DNA from: Rhodococcus pyridinivorans
GTDB taxonomy: Bacteria > Actinomycetota > Actinomycetes > Mycobacteriales > Mycobacteriaceae
Length of the DNA stretch: 64,000 nucleotides
Assembly: GCF_900105195.1 (NCBI RefSeq)
Contig: NZ_FNRX01000002.1
Span: 4,774,001 to 4,838,000, forward strand
Direction of reading: 5' to 3'
Below, in pieces: positions 1 to 7,891 of the stretch (positions are counted from its first letter, which is position 1; each line of letters begins with the position of its first letter). A program made the position numbers and the translations under genes. A model generated the notes under the pieces. That model did no database searches. It saw nothing but the letters and a program-made list of their open reading frames with translations, and was not told the origin of the DNA.

Positions 1-382
1 CGATGGTGGCCGCCAGCCCGATGCCGGCGATCGTCGGGGCCGCGATACGCACGTTGATGAAGGCCGCGAAGAAGCCGGTGAGCGCTTCGACACCGATGTT
101 GCCGAGTGAGCTGAAGCCCTGCACGGCGATGATGCCGCCGGTGAAGAGCGTCAGGAAGCCGACGATCACGACGGTGCCGCCGATGACGGCGAGTGCGCCG
201 GTGCCCATGCTGATCTCGGCGACCAGACGCACCGTCTCCTTGGGGTAGTGCATCAGCGCCCGGGGGACCGTCGCGAGGGCGCGCCCGAAGAACAGCGCCT
301 GCTCCCCCACCCGGTCCACGGTGGACGACGCACGTGTCATGCGCCGAACCGCACGGGGGAAGCGCCAGGACATCACTGCCAT
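1..382 (-). CDS. yrbE4B: YrbE4B (SupB), Mce4 steroid importer permease, partial
   Basis: This is the N-terminal 127 residues of an MlaE/YrbE-family integral membrane permease; the rest lies beyond the left edge. With YrbE4A it would form the membrane core of the Mce4 transporter, which imports cholesterol in Rhodococcus and Mycobacterium. The visible part has a basic amphipathic N-terminus and then hydrophobic segments rich in Gly/Ala, including a V-I-G-G-T-V-V-I-V-G-F-L stretch. The ATG at 382 is chosen because GGGGAGCGGAG stands just upstream and the gene starts 16 bp after yrbE4A stops, so both belong to one operon. The family call is secure; the substrate is inferred from the neighbouring sterol genes and the KstR site. 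Confidence 0.9.
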   Translation of the reverse strand, partial: MAVMSWRFPRAVRRMTRASSTVDRVGEQALFFGRALATVPRALMHYPKETVRLVAEISMGTGALAVIGGTVVIVGFLTLFTGGIIAVQGFSSLGNIGVEALTGFFAAFINVRIAAPTIAGIGLAATI

Positions 383-398
383 GAAATCTCCGCTCCCC

Positions 399-1163
399 TC
401 ATCCCGCGGTCAGCTTGATGCCGACGGCCGTGACGAGGAGGTTGACCACGAACAGCGCCATGAACGCGAACACGACCGTCTGGTTGACGGCGTCGCCGAC
501 ACTCTTCGCTCCACCTTTGACATTGAGACCGAGATAGGACGCGACCAGCCCCGCGATCATGCCGAACAGCCCCGCCTTGACCTGGGAGATCATCAGTTCT
601 CCGAAGCCGGTGAGCAGGGTGATGCCGTTGATGAACGCGCCGGGGTTGACGTCCTGGAGGAAGACCGAGAAGGCGAACCCGCCGAGGATGCCGATCGTGC
701 ACACGAGACCGTTGAGCAGTAGGGCAACGACGGTGGACGCGAGCACCCGGGGCACGACGAGACGCTGGATCGGATCGATGCCGAGCACACGCATCGCGTC
801 GATCTCCTCGCGGATGGTGCGCGCCGCGAGATCGGCGCAGATCGCGGTGGCGCCGGCACCGGCGACGATGAGCACCGTGACCATGGGACCCACCTGCGTC
901 ACCGCGCCGAGGGCCGCACCCGCTCCGCTGAGGTCGGCCGCGCCGATCTCCCGGAGCAGGATGTTGAGGGTGAAGCTCACCAGAACCGTGAACGGCACCG
1001 CGACGAGCACGGTGGGCACGAGCGAGACGCGTGCGACGAACCATGCCTGGTCGATGAACTCGCGCCGCTGGAAGGGGCGACGGAAGGCCGCCCGGGCGGT
1101 CTCGCCGGTCATGGCGAACAGTCCGCCGACGGCCCGTAAGGGAACCTCGAGGAGGTCTACCAT
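399..1163 (-). CDS. yrbE4A: YrbE4A (SupA), Mce4 steroid importer permease
   Basis: A 254-residue MlaE/YrbE permease, the first gene of the mce4 operon. The conserved core is plain: the EEIDAMRVLGIDP loop near residues 138-150 is the family's cytoplasmic coupling helix motif, flanked by four to five long hydrophobic segments. Family members pair as A and B subunits with an ATPase (MceG, usually elsewhere) and six Mce proteins. The ATG at 1163 follows a GGGGGT ribosome site. A KstR operator lies 78 bp upstream, so sterol intermediates should induce it. The position next to hsd4A matches Rv3501c/Rv3502c of M. tuberculosis. Confidence 0.93.
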   Translation of the reverse strand: MVDLLEVPLRAVGGLFAMTGETARAAFRRPFQRREFIDQAWFVARVSLVPTVLVAVPFTVLVSFTLNILLREIGAADLSGAGAALGAVTQVGPMVTVLIVAGAGATAICADLAARTIREEIDAMRVLGIDPIQRLVVPRVLASTVVALLLNGLVCTIGILGGFAFSVFLQDVNPGAFINGITLLTGFGELMISQVKAGLFGMIAGLVASYLGLNVKGGAKSVGDAVNQTVVFAFMALFVVNLLVTAVGIKLTAG

Positions 1164-1240
1164 CGTGTACCCCCTTCGATCCTCACGTCGTCGGCGCGCG
1201 GCCGATCGATGGCGTGTGCTGTGACCCGGGTCATAGTAAC

Positions 1241-1254
1241 TAGAACGTGTTCAC
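1241..1254 (-). promoter_or_regulatory. KstR operator for the mce4 operon
   Basis: TAGAACGTGTTCAC agrees with the KstR consensus T-N2-AAC-N2-GTT-N2-A except for the last base. KstR is the TetR-family repressor of the upper cholesterol pathway, released by steroid-CoA intermediates. It lies 78 bp upstream of the yrbE4A start, a suitable place to block its promoter. The same core recurs before hsd4A, fadE26, fadD19, the OB-fold/ltp operon, cyp125 and fadA5. Binding is inferred from the motif. Confidence 0.85.
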
Positions 1255-1585
1255 CTGTCAAAGATCCGTCGAGGGGCATCTCGATCCATTTCCGTCCGAA
1301 CGGACACACGGGCGTCGACCGACGCGCATCGACACGCTCATAAGTGGTTTTACCCTGGGATTTCGGTGAGATTCTCGACGCCGGGCCCGAGCTCGATCAC
1401 CTCGGCACGAGAGGCCGTCACGGCCCGATCGGGTCGTCGCAGGAGGGGAAAAAATTAGAACACGTACCAGGCCAAAACGCGGGGCCGGGCGAGAGCCGGA
1501 GGAACGGCCCGAGTGGGCGTGACGCTACCGGAACCCCGGTGTCCGTCACCCGTAGTTGCAGGATCCCGGCCCGGAGACGAAGACA
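1255..1585. other. Intergenic stretch upstream of yrbE4A
   Basis: About 330 bp with no credible gene on either strand. It holds an AT-richer segment near 1335-1365 and a degenerate KstR-like sequence, TAGAACACGTACCA at 1456-1469, in which GTT is changed to GTA and both outer bases fit. No RNA gene is evident. It separates the hsd4A terminator from the mce4 promoter. Confidence 0.5.
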
Positions 1586-1629
1586 CGGCATCCCCTGCTG
1601 TCCCCGAACAGGAACAGCAGGGGATGCCG
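1586..1629 (-). terminator. Hairpin terminator after hsd4A
   Basis: CGGCATCCCCTGCTG (1586-1600) and CAGCAGGGGATGCCG (1615-1629) form a perfect 15-bp inverted repeat, extendable by one T-A pair, with a 12-base loop. It begins 4 bp past the hsd4A stop codon on the minus strand. There is no long U-tract, which is common in high-GC actinobacterial terminators. It implies that mce4 is transcribed mainly from its own promoter. Confidence 0.85.
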
Positions 1630-1632
1630 GAA

Positions 1633-2559
1633 CTACAGATCGAGAGCCGCCGAGGCCGAGAATGTCCGGCCTGGATCACGATCGGCGAAGTAACCGCCGA
1701 GCTCGTCGGCGAGCGCTGCGGGGGTCCACTGCCCGTCGGCGTCGAAACGCTGCTCGACGACCGGCGCGGCCATCAGGGCCACCATGGGTCCGTAGACGAT
1801 GAAGACCTGCCCGTTGACGCGATCGGCCGCCGGGGAGGCGAGATAGGCGACCAGATTCGCGACGTGGTCGGGCGAGAGCGGATCGATGCCGTCGTCCGGC
1901 GCGTCGCCGAAGACCGCCTCGGTCATCGACGTGCGCGCGCGGGGGCAGATCACGTTCGCCCGGACCCCGTACCGCTCGAGACCCCGGGCGGCCGAGAGGG
2001 TGAGCGCGGTGATGCCGGCTTTGGCGGCACCGTAGTTGGGTTGCCCGGGCGGCCCGAGCAGACCGGCCTCCGAGGACGTGTTGACCAGACGCCCGTAGAC
2101 GGGGCCACCCTCCTGCTTCGACCGGTCGCGCCAGTAGGCCGCGGCATTGCGGGACAACAGGAAGTGACCACGCAGGTGCACGGCGACCACCGAATCCCAC
2201 TCGTCGTCGGACATGTTGGGCAGCATCCGATCCCGCGTGATGCCTGCATTGTTGACGACGATGTCGAGACCACCGAACTTGCCGTGCGCCGCGGCGAGCA
2301 TCGCATCGGCCGTCTCACGCTCGGCGACGCTGCCGGGCACGAACTCCGCCTCGGCACCGAGATCGCGGATCCGCGCGAGGGTGTCCTCCACCGCGTCGTT
2401 CTCCACGAGATCGTTGACCACCACCGATGCTCCGGCCCGCGCGAGCGCGAGCGCCTCGGCACGTCCGAGTCCCGCTCCGGCTCCCGTGACGACGGCGACC
2501 CGCCCTTCGAGAGACACCCGATCGTCGTTCTCCGCGCCACCGTTGGCGTCCGCGCTCAT
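1633..2559 (-). CDS. hsd4A: Hsd4A-type short-chain dehydrogenase (17-beta-HSD / 3-hydroxyacyl-CoA DH)
   Basis: A 308-residue short-chain dehydrogenase of the peroxisomal multifunctional type. The NAD site TGAGAGLG is near residues 23-30, NNAGITRD near 112-119, and the catalytic Ser, Tyr and Lys are seen in NTSSEAG and PNYGAAKAG. The family oxidises 17-beta-hydroxysteroids and the 22- or 24-hydroxyacyl-CoA intermediates of the sterol side chain. The ATG at 2559 is preferred to an upstream start because a GAGGAG ribosome site stands just before it, giving a length close to Rv3502c. It has a KstR-like site upstream and its own terminator. Confidence 0.88.
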   Translation of the reverse strand: MSADANGGAENDDRVSLEGRVAVVTGAGAGLGRAEALALARAGASVVVNDLVENDAVEDTLARIRDLGAEAEFVPGSVAERETADAMLAAAHGKFGGLDIVVNNAGITRDRMLPNMSDDEWDSVVAVHLRGHFLLSRNAAAYWRDRSKQEGGPVYGRLVNTSSEAGLLGPPGQPNYGAAKAGITALTLSAARGLERYGVRANVICPRARTSMTEAVFGDAPDDGIDPLSPDHVANLVAYLASPAADRVNGQVFIVYGPMVALMAAPVVEQRFDADGQWTPAALADELGGYFADRDPGRTFSASAALDL

Positions 2560-2640
2560 CCACGTACTCCTCGAGATTCGGGCCGATTGCCGGCCGCACG
2601 CCGGTACTCTCCCCACCAGGACCCGGGGGCACCGAGAATG

Positions 2641-2654
2641 TAGAACTTGTTATT
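2641..2654 (-). promoter_or_regulatory. KstR-like operator before hsd4A
   Basis: TAGAACTTGTTATT matches the KstR consensus except for the final base. It lies 82 bp upstream of the hsd4A start and just after the fdxD stop codon, so it allows hsd4A a promoter separate from fdxD. Assigned by motif and position. Confidence 0.75.
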
Positions 2655-2692
2655 TTTCCCGACAAGGGTCGGTGCCGGTCACCGTCCGACGC

Positions 2693-2878
2693 TCATGCCT
2701 CGGCGAGGGCCGCACGCGGGCACTGGGCGACGGCCTCGCGGACGACGTCCTCGCTACCCTCGGGTACGGGATGCGTGACGATCAGCTCGTCGTCGTCGTT
2801 GAGATCGAAGACGTCGGGCGCCAGCCCGACGCACACGCCGTTCGCTTCACAGCGGTCGAAGTCGACCTTGACATCCAT
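2693..2878 (-). CDS. fdxD: FdxD, small [3Fe-4S]-type ferredoxin
   Basis: A 61-residue acidic ferredoxin. Cysteines at positions 10, 16 and 53 (the last in QCPRAAL) give the Cys-X5-Cys...Cys-Pro pattern of actinobacterial 3Fe-4S ferredoxins, with the usual fourth cysteine missing (Gly-Val between the first two). Such proteins pass single electrons to cytochromes P450 or other oxygenases; in this window CYP125 is a possible partner. The ATG at 2878 has GCGAGGT upstream. It diverges from fadE26 across a shared KstR operator, exactly as Rv3503c/Rv3504. Confidence 0.9.
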   Translation of the reverse strand: MDVKVDFDRCEANGVCVGLAPDVFDLNDDDELIVTHPVPEGSEDVVREAVAQCPRAALAEA

Positions 2879-2923
2879 TCCGGGACCTCGCTTCACATTC
2901 GCGCCGACCGATCGAGTCCAGAC

Positions 2924-2937
2924 TAGAACGCGTTCCA
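2924..2937. promoter_or_regulatory. KstR operator, fdxD/fadE26 divergent promoter
   Basis: TAGAACGCGTTCCA is a full match to T-N2-AAC-N2-GTT-N2-A. It sits 45 bp before fdxD and 73 bp before fadE26, so one repressor dimer pair could control both directions. Confidence 0.9.
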
Positions 2938-3010
2938 ATTCTGTGCAATGATTCGCGATGATCCCACAGAGACGATTCGCGGGGACACGCAGCGACGAAA
3001 CGGAGCGTTC

Positions 3011-4195
3011 GTGGACATCTCCTACACCCCCGGGCAACAAGCCCTCCGCGAGGAATTGCGGGCCTATTTCGCACAGATCATGACACCCGAGCGCCGCGAG
3101 GCGCTCGCGGCCACGACCGGGGAGTACGGCGTCGGCAACGTGTACCGCGAGGTCGTGCAGCAGATGGGCAAGGACGGATGGCTCACCCTCGGCTGGCCCG
3201 AGGAGTACGGCGGCCAGAACCGTTCCGCGATGGACCAACTGATCTTCACCGACGAGGCGGCCATCGCCGGCGCGCCCGTCCCGTTCCTCACCATCGACTC
3301 GGTCGCGCCGACGATCATGCACTACGGCACGGACGAGCAGAAGGAGTTCTTCCTCCCCCGCATCTCCGCAGGGGAACTGCACTTCTCGATCGGCTACTCC
3401 GAGCCGGGCGCCGGCACCGACCTCGCTTCCCTGCGCACCACCGCGGTGCGCGACGGCGACGAGTGGGTCATCAACGGGCAGAAGATGTGGACGAGCCTGA
3501 TCGCCTACGCCGACTACGTCTGGCTCGCCGCGCGCACCAACCCGGATGTCAAGAAGCACAAGGGGATCAGCGTCTTCATCGTGCCGACCGACACTCCCGG
3601 ATTCTCGTACACCCCCGTGCACACCATGGCCGGTCCGGACACCAGCGCCACCTACTACCAGGACGTACGCGTCCCGGCGTCCGCACTCGTCGGCGAGGTC
3701 GACGGCGGCTGGGCGCTCATCACCAACCAGCTCAACCACGAACGGGTCGCGCTCACCTCCGCCGGCCCCGTGCGCACCGCACTGACCGAGGTCCGGCGCT
3801 GGGCGCAGGAGACGCATCTGCCCGACGGGCGACGGGTGATCGACCAGGAATGGGTCCAGATCAACCTGGCACGCGTCCACGCCGAGGCCGAATACCTGCA
3901 GCTGATGAACTGGGACATCGCCTCGAGCGCCGGCACGACCCCGCTCGGCCCGGAGGCCGCCTCCGCCAACAAGGTGTTCGGAACCGAATTCGCGACCGAG
4001 GCCTACCGGTTGCTCATGGAGGTCCTCGGACCCGCGGCGACTGTACGGCAGAACTCGGCCGGCGCGCTGCTCCGCGGACGGATCGAACGCATGCACCGCA
4101 GTTCCCTCATCCTCACCTTCGGTGGCGGCACCAACGAGGTCCAGCGCGACATCATCGCGATGACCGCTCTCGGCCAGCCGCCCGCCAAGCGTTAG
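3011..4195 (+). CDS. fadE26: FadE26 (ChsE4), sterol side-chain acyl-CoA dehydrogenase alpha subunit
   Basis: A 394-residue acyl-CoA dehydrogenase. Family landmarks are GWPEEYGG (about 60-67), GYSEPGAGTDLASL (FAD/substrate loop) and a C-terminal FGGGTNEVQRDI. With FadE27 it forms the alpha2beta2 ChsE4-ChsE5 enzyme that introduces the double bond into the five-carbon side chain of 3-oxo-cholest-4-en-26-oyl-CoA. The GTG at 3011 is chosen because CGGAGC lies close upstream and the product then has the length of Rv3504 (about 400). The next gene follows after 15 bp. It is under the 2924 KstR operator. Confidence 0.9.
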   Translation: MDISYTPGQQALREELRAYFAQIMTPERREALAATTGEYGVGNVYREVVQQMGKDGWLTLGWPEEYGGQNRSAMDQLIFTDEAAIAGAPVPFLTIDSVAPTIMHYGTDEQKEFFLPRISAGELHFSIGYSEPGAGTDLASLRTTAVRDGDEWVINGQKMWTSLIAYADYVWLAARTNPDVKKHKGISVFIVPTDTPGFSYTPVHTMAGPDTSATYYQDVRVPASALVGEVDGGWALITNQLNHERVALTSAGPVRTALTEVRRWAQETHLPDGRRVIDQEWVQINLARVHAEAEYLQLMNWDIASSAGTTPLGPEAASANKVFGTEFATEAYRLLMEVLGPAATVRQNSAGALLRGRIERMHRSSLILTFGGGTNEVQRDIIAMTALGQPPAKR

Positions 4196-4210
4196 AAAAG
4201 GACGCGCACC

Positions 4211-5326
4211 GTGGACTTCACCCTTACCGAGGCCCAGCAGGATCTCGCAGAACTGACCCGCAGCATCGTCGCGGACATCGTCACCAACGAGCACCTGCGC
4301 ACACTCGACGCCTCCGAGGACCGCCTCGACCGCACCCTGTGGGACACGCTCGCATCGTCGGGCGTGCTCGGCGCCGCTCTTCCCGAGTCGCTGGGCGGAG
4401 ACGGTTACGGCCCGCTCGAGCAGGCGAGCATCCTGCGCGAACTCGGCCGCGGCGTCGCCGCCGTCCCGTACATCGGCTCGATCGCCGCGTGCGCGTCGGC
4501 GATCGCGGAGTTCGGCGCCGCCGAGCAGCAGGCCGAGTGGGGACGCCCTGCGGCGACCGGCGAGCAGATCCTCTCCGCCGCGCTCGCCGAGGAACTGAAC
4601 CCCGATCCCACGACCCCGGCGACCCGGGCGCAGGCCACGGGCGACGGTCACGTGCTCGACGGCGTGAAGATCGTCGTCGACTCGGCGCCGGTCGCCGACG
4701 GTTTCCTCGTCCCGGCCACCATCGGCGACTCGGTGTCGGTCTTCCTCGTGCGACCCGACGATCCGGGTGTCTCGATCACCCGTCAGCAGACCACCGACTT
4801 CGACAGTCGCGGCATCGTCACCCTCGAGCAGGTCGCGCTCCCGGCCGATCGTGTCCTCGGCACCGACGGCCTCGCCGTGGCGACGTGGTTGCGCGACCGC
4901 AGCCTGCTCGGCTCCGCCGCCTACCAGTGCGGCGTCCTCGAGCAGGCGCTCGAGCTCACCGCGCAGTACGCGCGCGAACGCGTCCAGTTCGACCGCCCGA
5001 TCGGCAGTTTCCAGGCCGTCTCCCAGCGACTCGCCGACGCCTATATCGACGTCAAGGCGGTGCGTCTGACGTTGTGGCAGGCCGCCTTCCGCATGGTTTC
5101 GGGTGAGCGTCACGACGACGCCCTGCGCACCGCGGCCTTCTGGGCTGCCGATGCGGGACACCGTGTCGCGCACACCACCGTGCACGTGCACGGCGGTGTC
5201 GGACTCGACGAGGACCATCCGGTGCACCGCTACTTCCTCGCGGCCAAGCACCACGAGTTCCTGCTCGGCTCCGCCACCGACCAGTTGCGCGCGCTCGGAC
5301 GCGAACTCGCCGCCGTCCCGGCCTGA
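4211..5326 (+). CDS. fadE27: FadE27 (ChsE5), acyl-CoA dehydrogenase beta subunit
   Basis: A 371-residue partner subunit of FadE26. C-terminal acyl-CoA dehydrogenase features are clear: RVQFDRPIGSFQAV followed by HVHGGVGLDEDHPVHRYF, which contacts FAD of the neighbouring subunit. The N-terminal half is more diverged, as is usual for the non-catalytic chain of these heteromers. It starts with GTG at 4211 behind AAAGGACG and ends 4 bp before fadD17, so fadE26-fadE27-fadD17 is one operon. Confidence 0.9.
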   Translation: MDFTLTEAQQDLAELTRSIVADIVTNEHLRTLDASEDRLDRTLWDTLASSGVLGAALPESLGGDGYGPLEQASILRELGRGVAAVPYIGSIAACASAIAEFGAAEQQAEWGRPAATGEQILSAALAEELNPDPTTPATRAQATGDGHVLDGVKIVVDSAPVADGFLVPATIGDSVSVFLVRPDDPGVSITRQQTTDFDSRGIVTLEQVALPADRVLGTDGLAVATWLRDRSLLGSAAYQCGVLEQALELTAQYARERVQFDRPIGSFQAVSQRLADAYIDVKAVRLTLWQAAFRMVSGERHDDALRTAAFWAADAGHRVAHTTVHVHGGVGLDEDHPVHRYFLAAKHHEFLLGSATDQLRALGRELAAVPA

Positions 5327-5330
5327 TCGC

Positions 5331-6965
5331 ATGACCGCCTTCACCGTCACCGAACTGCTCGAACGACTCGCCGACGTCGACGATCGAGGACTGCGCTTCG
5401 AGGAGACCGAACTGTCCTGGCGCGAACACGTCGCACAGTCCCGGCGACGCGCCGCATTGCTGCGCGACCTGCTCGACGGCCCGGCACCGAAGCACATCGG
5501 GATCCTCATGGACAACGTCCCGGAGTTTTCGTTGCTGCTCGGCGCCGCGGCCTTCTCCGGTTCGGTGGTGGTGGGCCTGAACACGACCCGGCGCGGTGCG
5601 GCGCTCGCCCGCGACATCGCGCTCGCCGACTGCCGGGTCATGTTCACCGAGGCCGCACATGCGTCCCTGCTCGACGGTGTGGATCTCGGCGACGTGCGGG
5701 TGATCGACGTCGACTCCCCCGAGTGGACGGCGATGCTCGCCCCGTTCGCCGGCACGGTCGTGGAGACTGCCGCGCATTCCCCCGACGACCTGTTCATGCT
5801 GATCTTCACGTCGGGCACGAGCGGCGACCCGAAGGCCGTGCGGTGCACGCACCGCAAGTTCACCGATCCCGCGACGATGCTCGCCACGCGGTTCGGTCTC
5901 GGCTCCGACGACACCGTGTACGTGTCGATGCCCCTGTTCCACTCCAACGCGATGATCGCCGGCTGGTCGATCGGACTCGCCGCGCGCGGCAGCATCGCCC
6001 TGCGTCGCCGGTTCTCGGCGTCGGGTTTCCTTCCCGACGTCCGCCGTTACGGCGTGACCTTCGCGAACTACGTCGGCAAACCACTGTCGTACATCGTGGC
6101 GACACCCGAACACCCCGACGACCACGACAACCCGCTGCGCATCATGTACGGCAACGAGGCGTCTGCCACCGCCGTCGCCGAGTTCACCCGCCGTTTCGGC
6201 GCGCGGGTGGTCGACGGCTTCGGCTCGACCGAGGGCGGCATCGCGATCGCCTCGGCACCCGACGCCCCGGCCGGATCCCTCGGCAGACTTCCCGAGGGCA
6301 TCGAGATCCTCGATCCCGAGACGGGGCAACGCTGCCCGGCAGCGGTGTTCGACGCGAACGGCAGGATCACCAACGCCGACGCCGCGACGGGCGAGCTCGT
6401 CAACGTGCGCGGTGCCGGTCTGTTCGACGGCTACTACAACAATCCCGAGGCCGACGCCGAACGCCTCCGCGACGGGCGCTATCACAGCGGCGACCTCGCC
6501 TACCAGGACGAGAACGGTTTCGTGTACTTCGCCGGGCGCAGTTCGGGCTGGCTCCGGGTGGACGGTGAGAATCTCGGTGCGGCGCCCATCGAGCGCATCC
6601 TGATGCGGTACGAGGGCTTCGCTCAGGTCGCGGTGTACGGGGTGCCCGATCGCAACGTCGGCGACCGGGTGATGGCCGCGGTGATCCCTGCGGCGGGCTC
6701 CGACTTCGACCCGGTCGCGTTCGCGCGTTTCCTCGATGCACAGACCGATCTCGGCCCCAAGCAGATGCCCGGTCTGATCCGTGTCTGCAGCGAGTTCCCC
6801 CGCACCGCGACCTTCAAGGTCCTGACCCGTTCTCTGGCCGCCGAACGCTGGTCCTGCAGCGATCCGGTGTGGCTTCGGGAACGTGGCGATTCCGAATTCC
6901 GGTTGTTGTCGGACGAACTGGTGCAGCTTCTCGAACCGGCCTCCCTCGGCACTTCTGCGCGATAG
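5331..6965 (+). CDS. fadD17: FadD17-type acyl-CoA synthetase
   Basis: A 544-residue member of the ATP-dependent acyl-CoA synthetases (adenylate-forming class I). It has the P-loop [12 protein letters not shown] near residue 160, the GSTEGG adenine site, the SGDLAY hinge region and a C-terminal Lys in TATFKVLTRS. It would activate a steroid side-chain carboxylate with CoA; FadD17 has been proposed to act on side-chain acids. The start is ATG at 5331, 4 bp after fadE27. It is longer than Rv3506 (about 500). A paralogue with the same architecture is encoded at 50134-51813. Confidence 0.85.
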   Translation: MTAFTVTELLERLADVDDRGLRFEETELSWREHVAQSRRRAALLRDLLDGPAPKHIGILMDNVPEFSLLLGAAAFSGSVVVGLNTTRRGAALARDIALADCRVMFTEAAHASLLDGVDLGDVRVIDVDSPEWTAMLAPFAGTVVETAAHSPDDLFMLIFTSGTSGDPKAVRCTHRKFTDPATMLATRFGLGSDDTVYVSMPLFHSNAMIAGWSIGLAARGSIALRRRFSASGFLPDVRRYGVTFANYVGKPLSYIVATPEHPDDHDNPLRIMYGNEASATAVAEFTRRFGARVVDGFGSTEGGIAIASAPDAPAGSLGRLPEGIEILDPETGQRCPAAVFDANGRITNADAATGELVNVRGAGLFDGYYNNPEADAERLRDGRYHSGDLAYQDENGFVYFAGRSSGWLRVDGENLGAAPIERILMRYEGFAQVAVYGVPDRNVGDRVMAAVIPAAGSDFDPVAFARFLDAQTDLGPKQMPGLIRVCSEFPRTATFKVLTRSLAAERWSCSDPVWLRERGDSEFRLLSDELVQLLEPASLGTSAR

Positions 6966-7083
6966 CGTCGTCGCCCCTCGGCCGACGCGCTCCCGCGCGT
7001 ACAGTTGTGCCGCGACGGTGGTTGTTCGGCGACAAGTCCGGAAGGACTTCCGTCGCCGTCGAGTCGAGTGACGGGCGGGACCG

Positions 7084-7605
7084 ATGGACACCGACGGGTC
7101 ATCCGGAGGGGCGGAGCGCACGCCGGACGGCAGATATGTGGTGGTGAACGGGCGGCGCTGGCGTGCCACCGACCCCACGATTCCTGAACCGTTGCAAAAG
7201 CAACTCGTGGCGGAGTTGATGCGCGCTCGGCGTCTCGTGAAGAGCGACGGCGACTCCGCACGGCACCGCGTCCAGGACGCGAAGGTCGCGCTCGGTGAAC
7301 GCGGGCATCCGTGGTGGGAACCACGCGACGAGTATGCGGATCGTGAACGGCTGGCGGCCACGATCTGCGCGCTGCTCCGGGAACGGGATCCGTCCACCAT
7401 CTGTCCCAGCGACGCCGCGCGGGTCGCGGGTGGCGACTCGTGGCGCGACCTCATGGACGCCGCACGCTCGGTGGCCGCCGAACTCGAACGCAGCGGCCAC
7501 GTGGTGATCACGCAGAAGGGCGAGCCGGTGGACATGGAGACGGCACGAGGCCCGATCCGGATTGCACCCGGACCGAACCTCGAGCACCCTCGTCCCTCCC
7601 GGTGA
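7084..7605 (+). CDS. DUF3253 domain protein
   Basis: A 173-residue soluble protein with no known reaction. The C-terminal 80 residues look like the DUF3253 family: a helical stretch, then SWRDLM, and a final RSGHVVITQKGEPVD followed by GPIRIAPG. The N-terminal 70 residues are basic and helical. There is no obvious operon partner; its stop codon is 5 bp from the decayed oxidoreductase fragment on the other strand. The start at 7084 has only a weak ribosome site, so it is less sure than the family. Confidence 0.75.
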   Translation: MDTDGSSGGAERTPDGRYVVVNGRRWRATDPTIPEPLQKQLVAELMRARRLVKSDGDSARHRVQDAKVALGERGHPWWEPRDEYADRERLAATICALLRERDPSTICPSDAARVAGGDSWRDLMDAARSVAAELERSGHVVITQKGEPVDMETARGPIRIAPGPNLEHPRPSR

Positions 7606-7609
7606 GACG

Positions 7610-7801
7610 AATCCGAGCGATGATGATGTCGACACCGGCGTCGGCGTGCTTGCGGGCCTGGTTCGGCGAACCGCACAGCGCCGCGACCTTGCGACCGACT
7701 GTGTGGATGTGCTCGATCATGTCGGCCGGCGGGGTGCCGAGTGCGTTGGCGATGAGCGTGACCTTCGGATGCTGCAGCGCCACCTCCACCTGCGGGGTGA
7801 C
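7610..7801 (-). pseudogene. Nitronate monooxygenase-like fragment
   Basis: About 64 codons read as the middle of a nitronate monooxygenase/enoyl-reductase-type flavoprotein: LIANALGTPPADMIEHIHT, RKVAALCGS and AGVDIIIA align with LIANALGSPP, VPVAALAGA and NGVDIVIA of the intact protein at 9388-10500. The match stops at both ends: a terminator hairpin lies upstream and the DUF3253 stop codon lies downstream. No flavin-binding N-terminus or C-terminus is present, so this is a remnant. It is too different from the intact copy to be a recent duplicate. Confidence 0.75.
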
Positions 7802-7828
7802 CTTGCGCGGAAGGCACGCAACAACGGA

Positions 7829-7875
7829 CGAAGGCTCGCAACACCGGTAGTGACTGCCGACGTTGCGAGCCTTCG
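7829..7875 (-). terminator. Hairpin terminator after the CoA-transferase gene
   Basis: CGAAGGCTCGCAAC (7829-7842) and GTTGCGAGCCTTCG (7862-7875) form a perfect 14-bp inverted repeat with a 19-base loop, starting 17 bp past the stop of the minus-strand CoA-transferase gene. Confidence 0.8.
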
Positions 7876-7891
7876 CCTCGCGTTGCGTACC

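Noticed and set aside
2693..5995. Open frame of 1100 codons on the minus strand opposite fadE26/fadE27
   Set aside because: It is the shadow of GC-biased genes; only its last 61 codons are a real gene (fdxD), with their own ribosome site.
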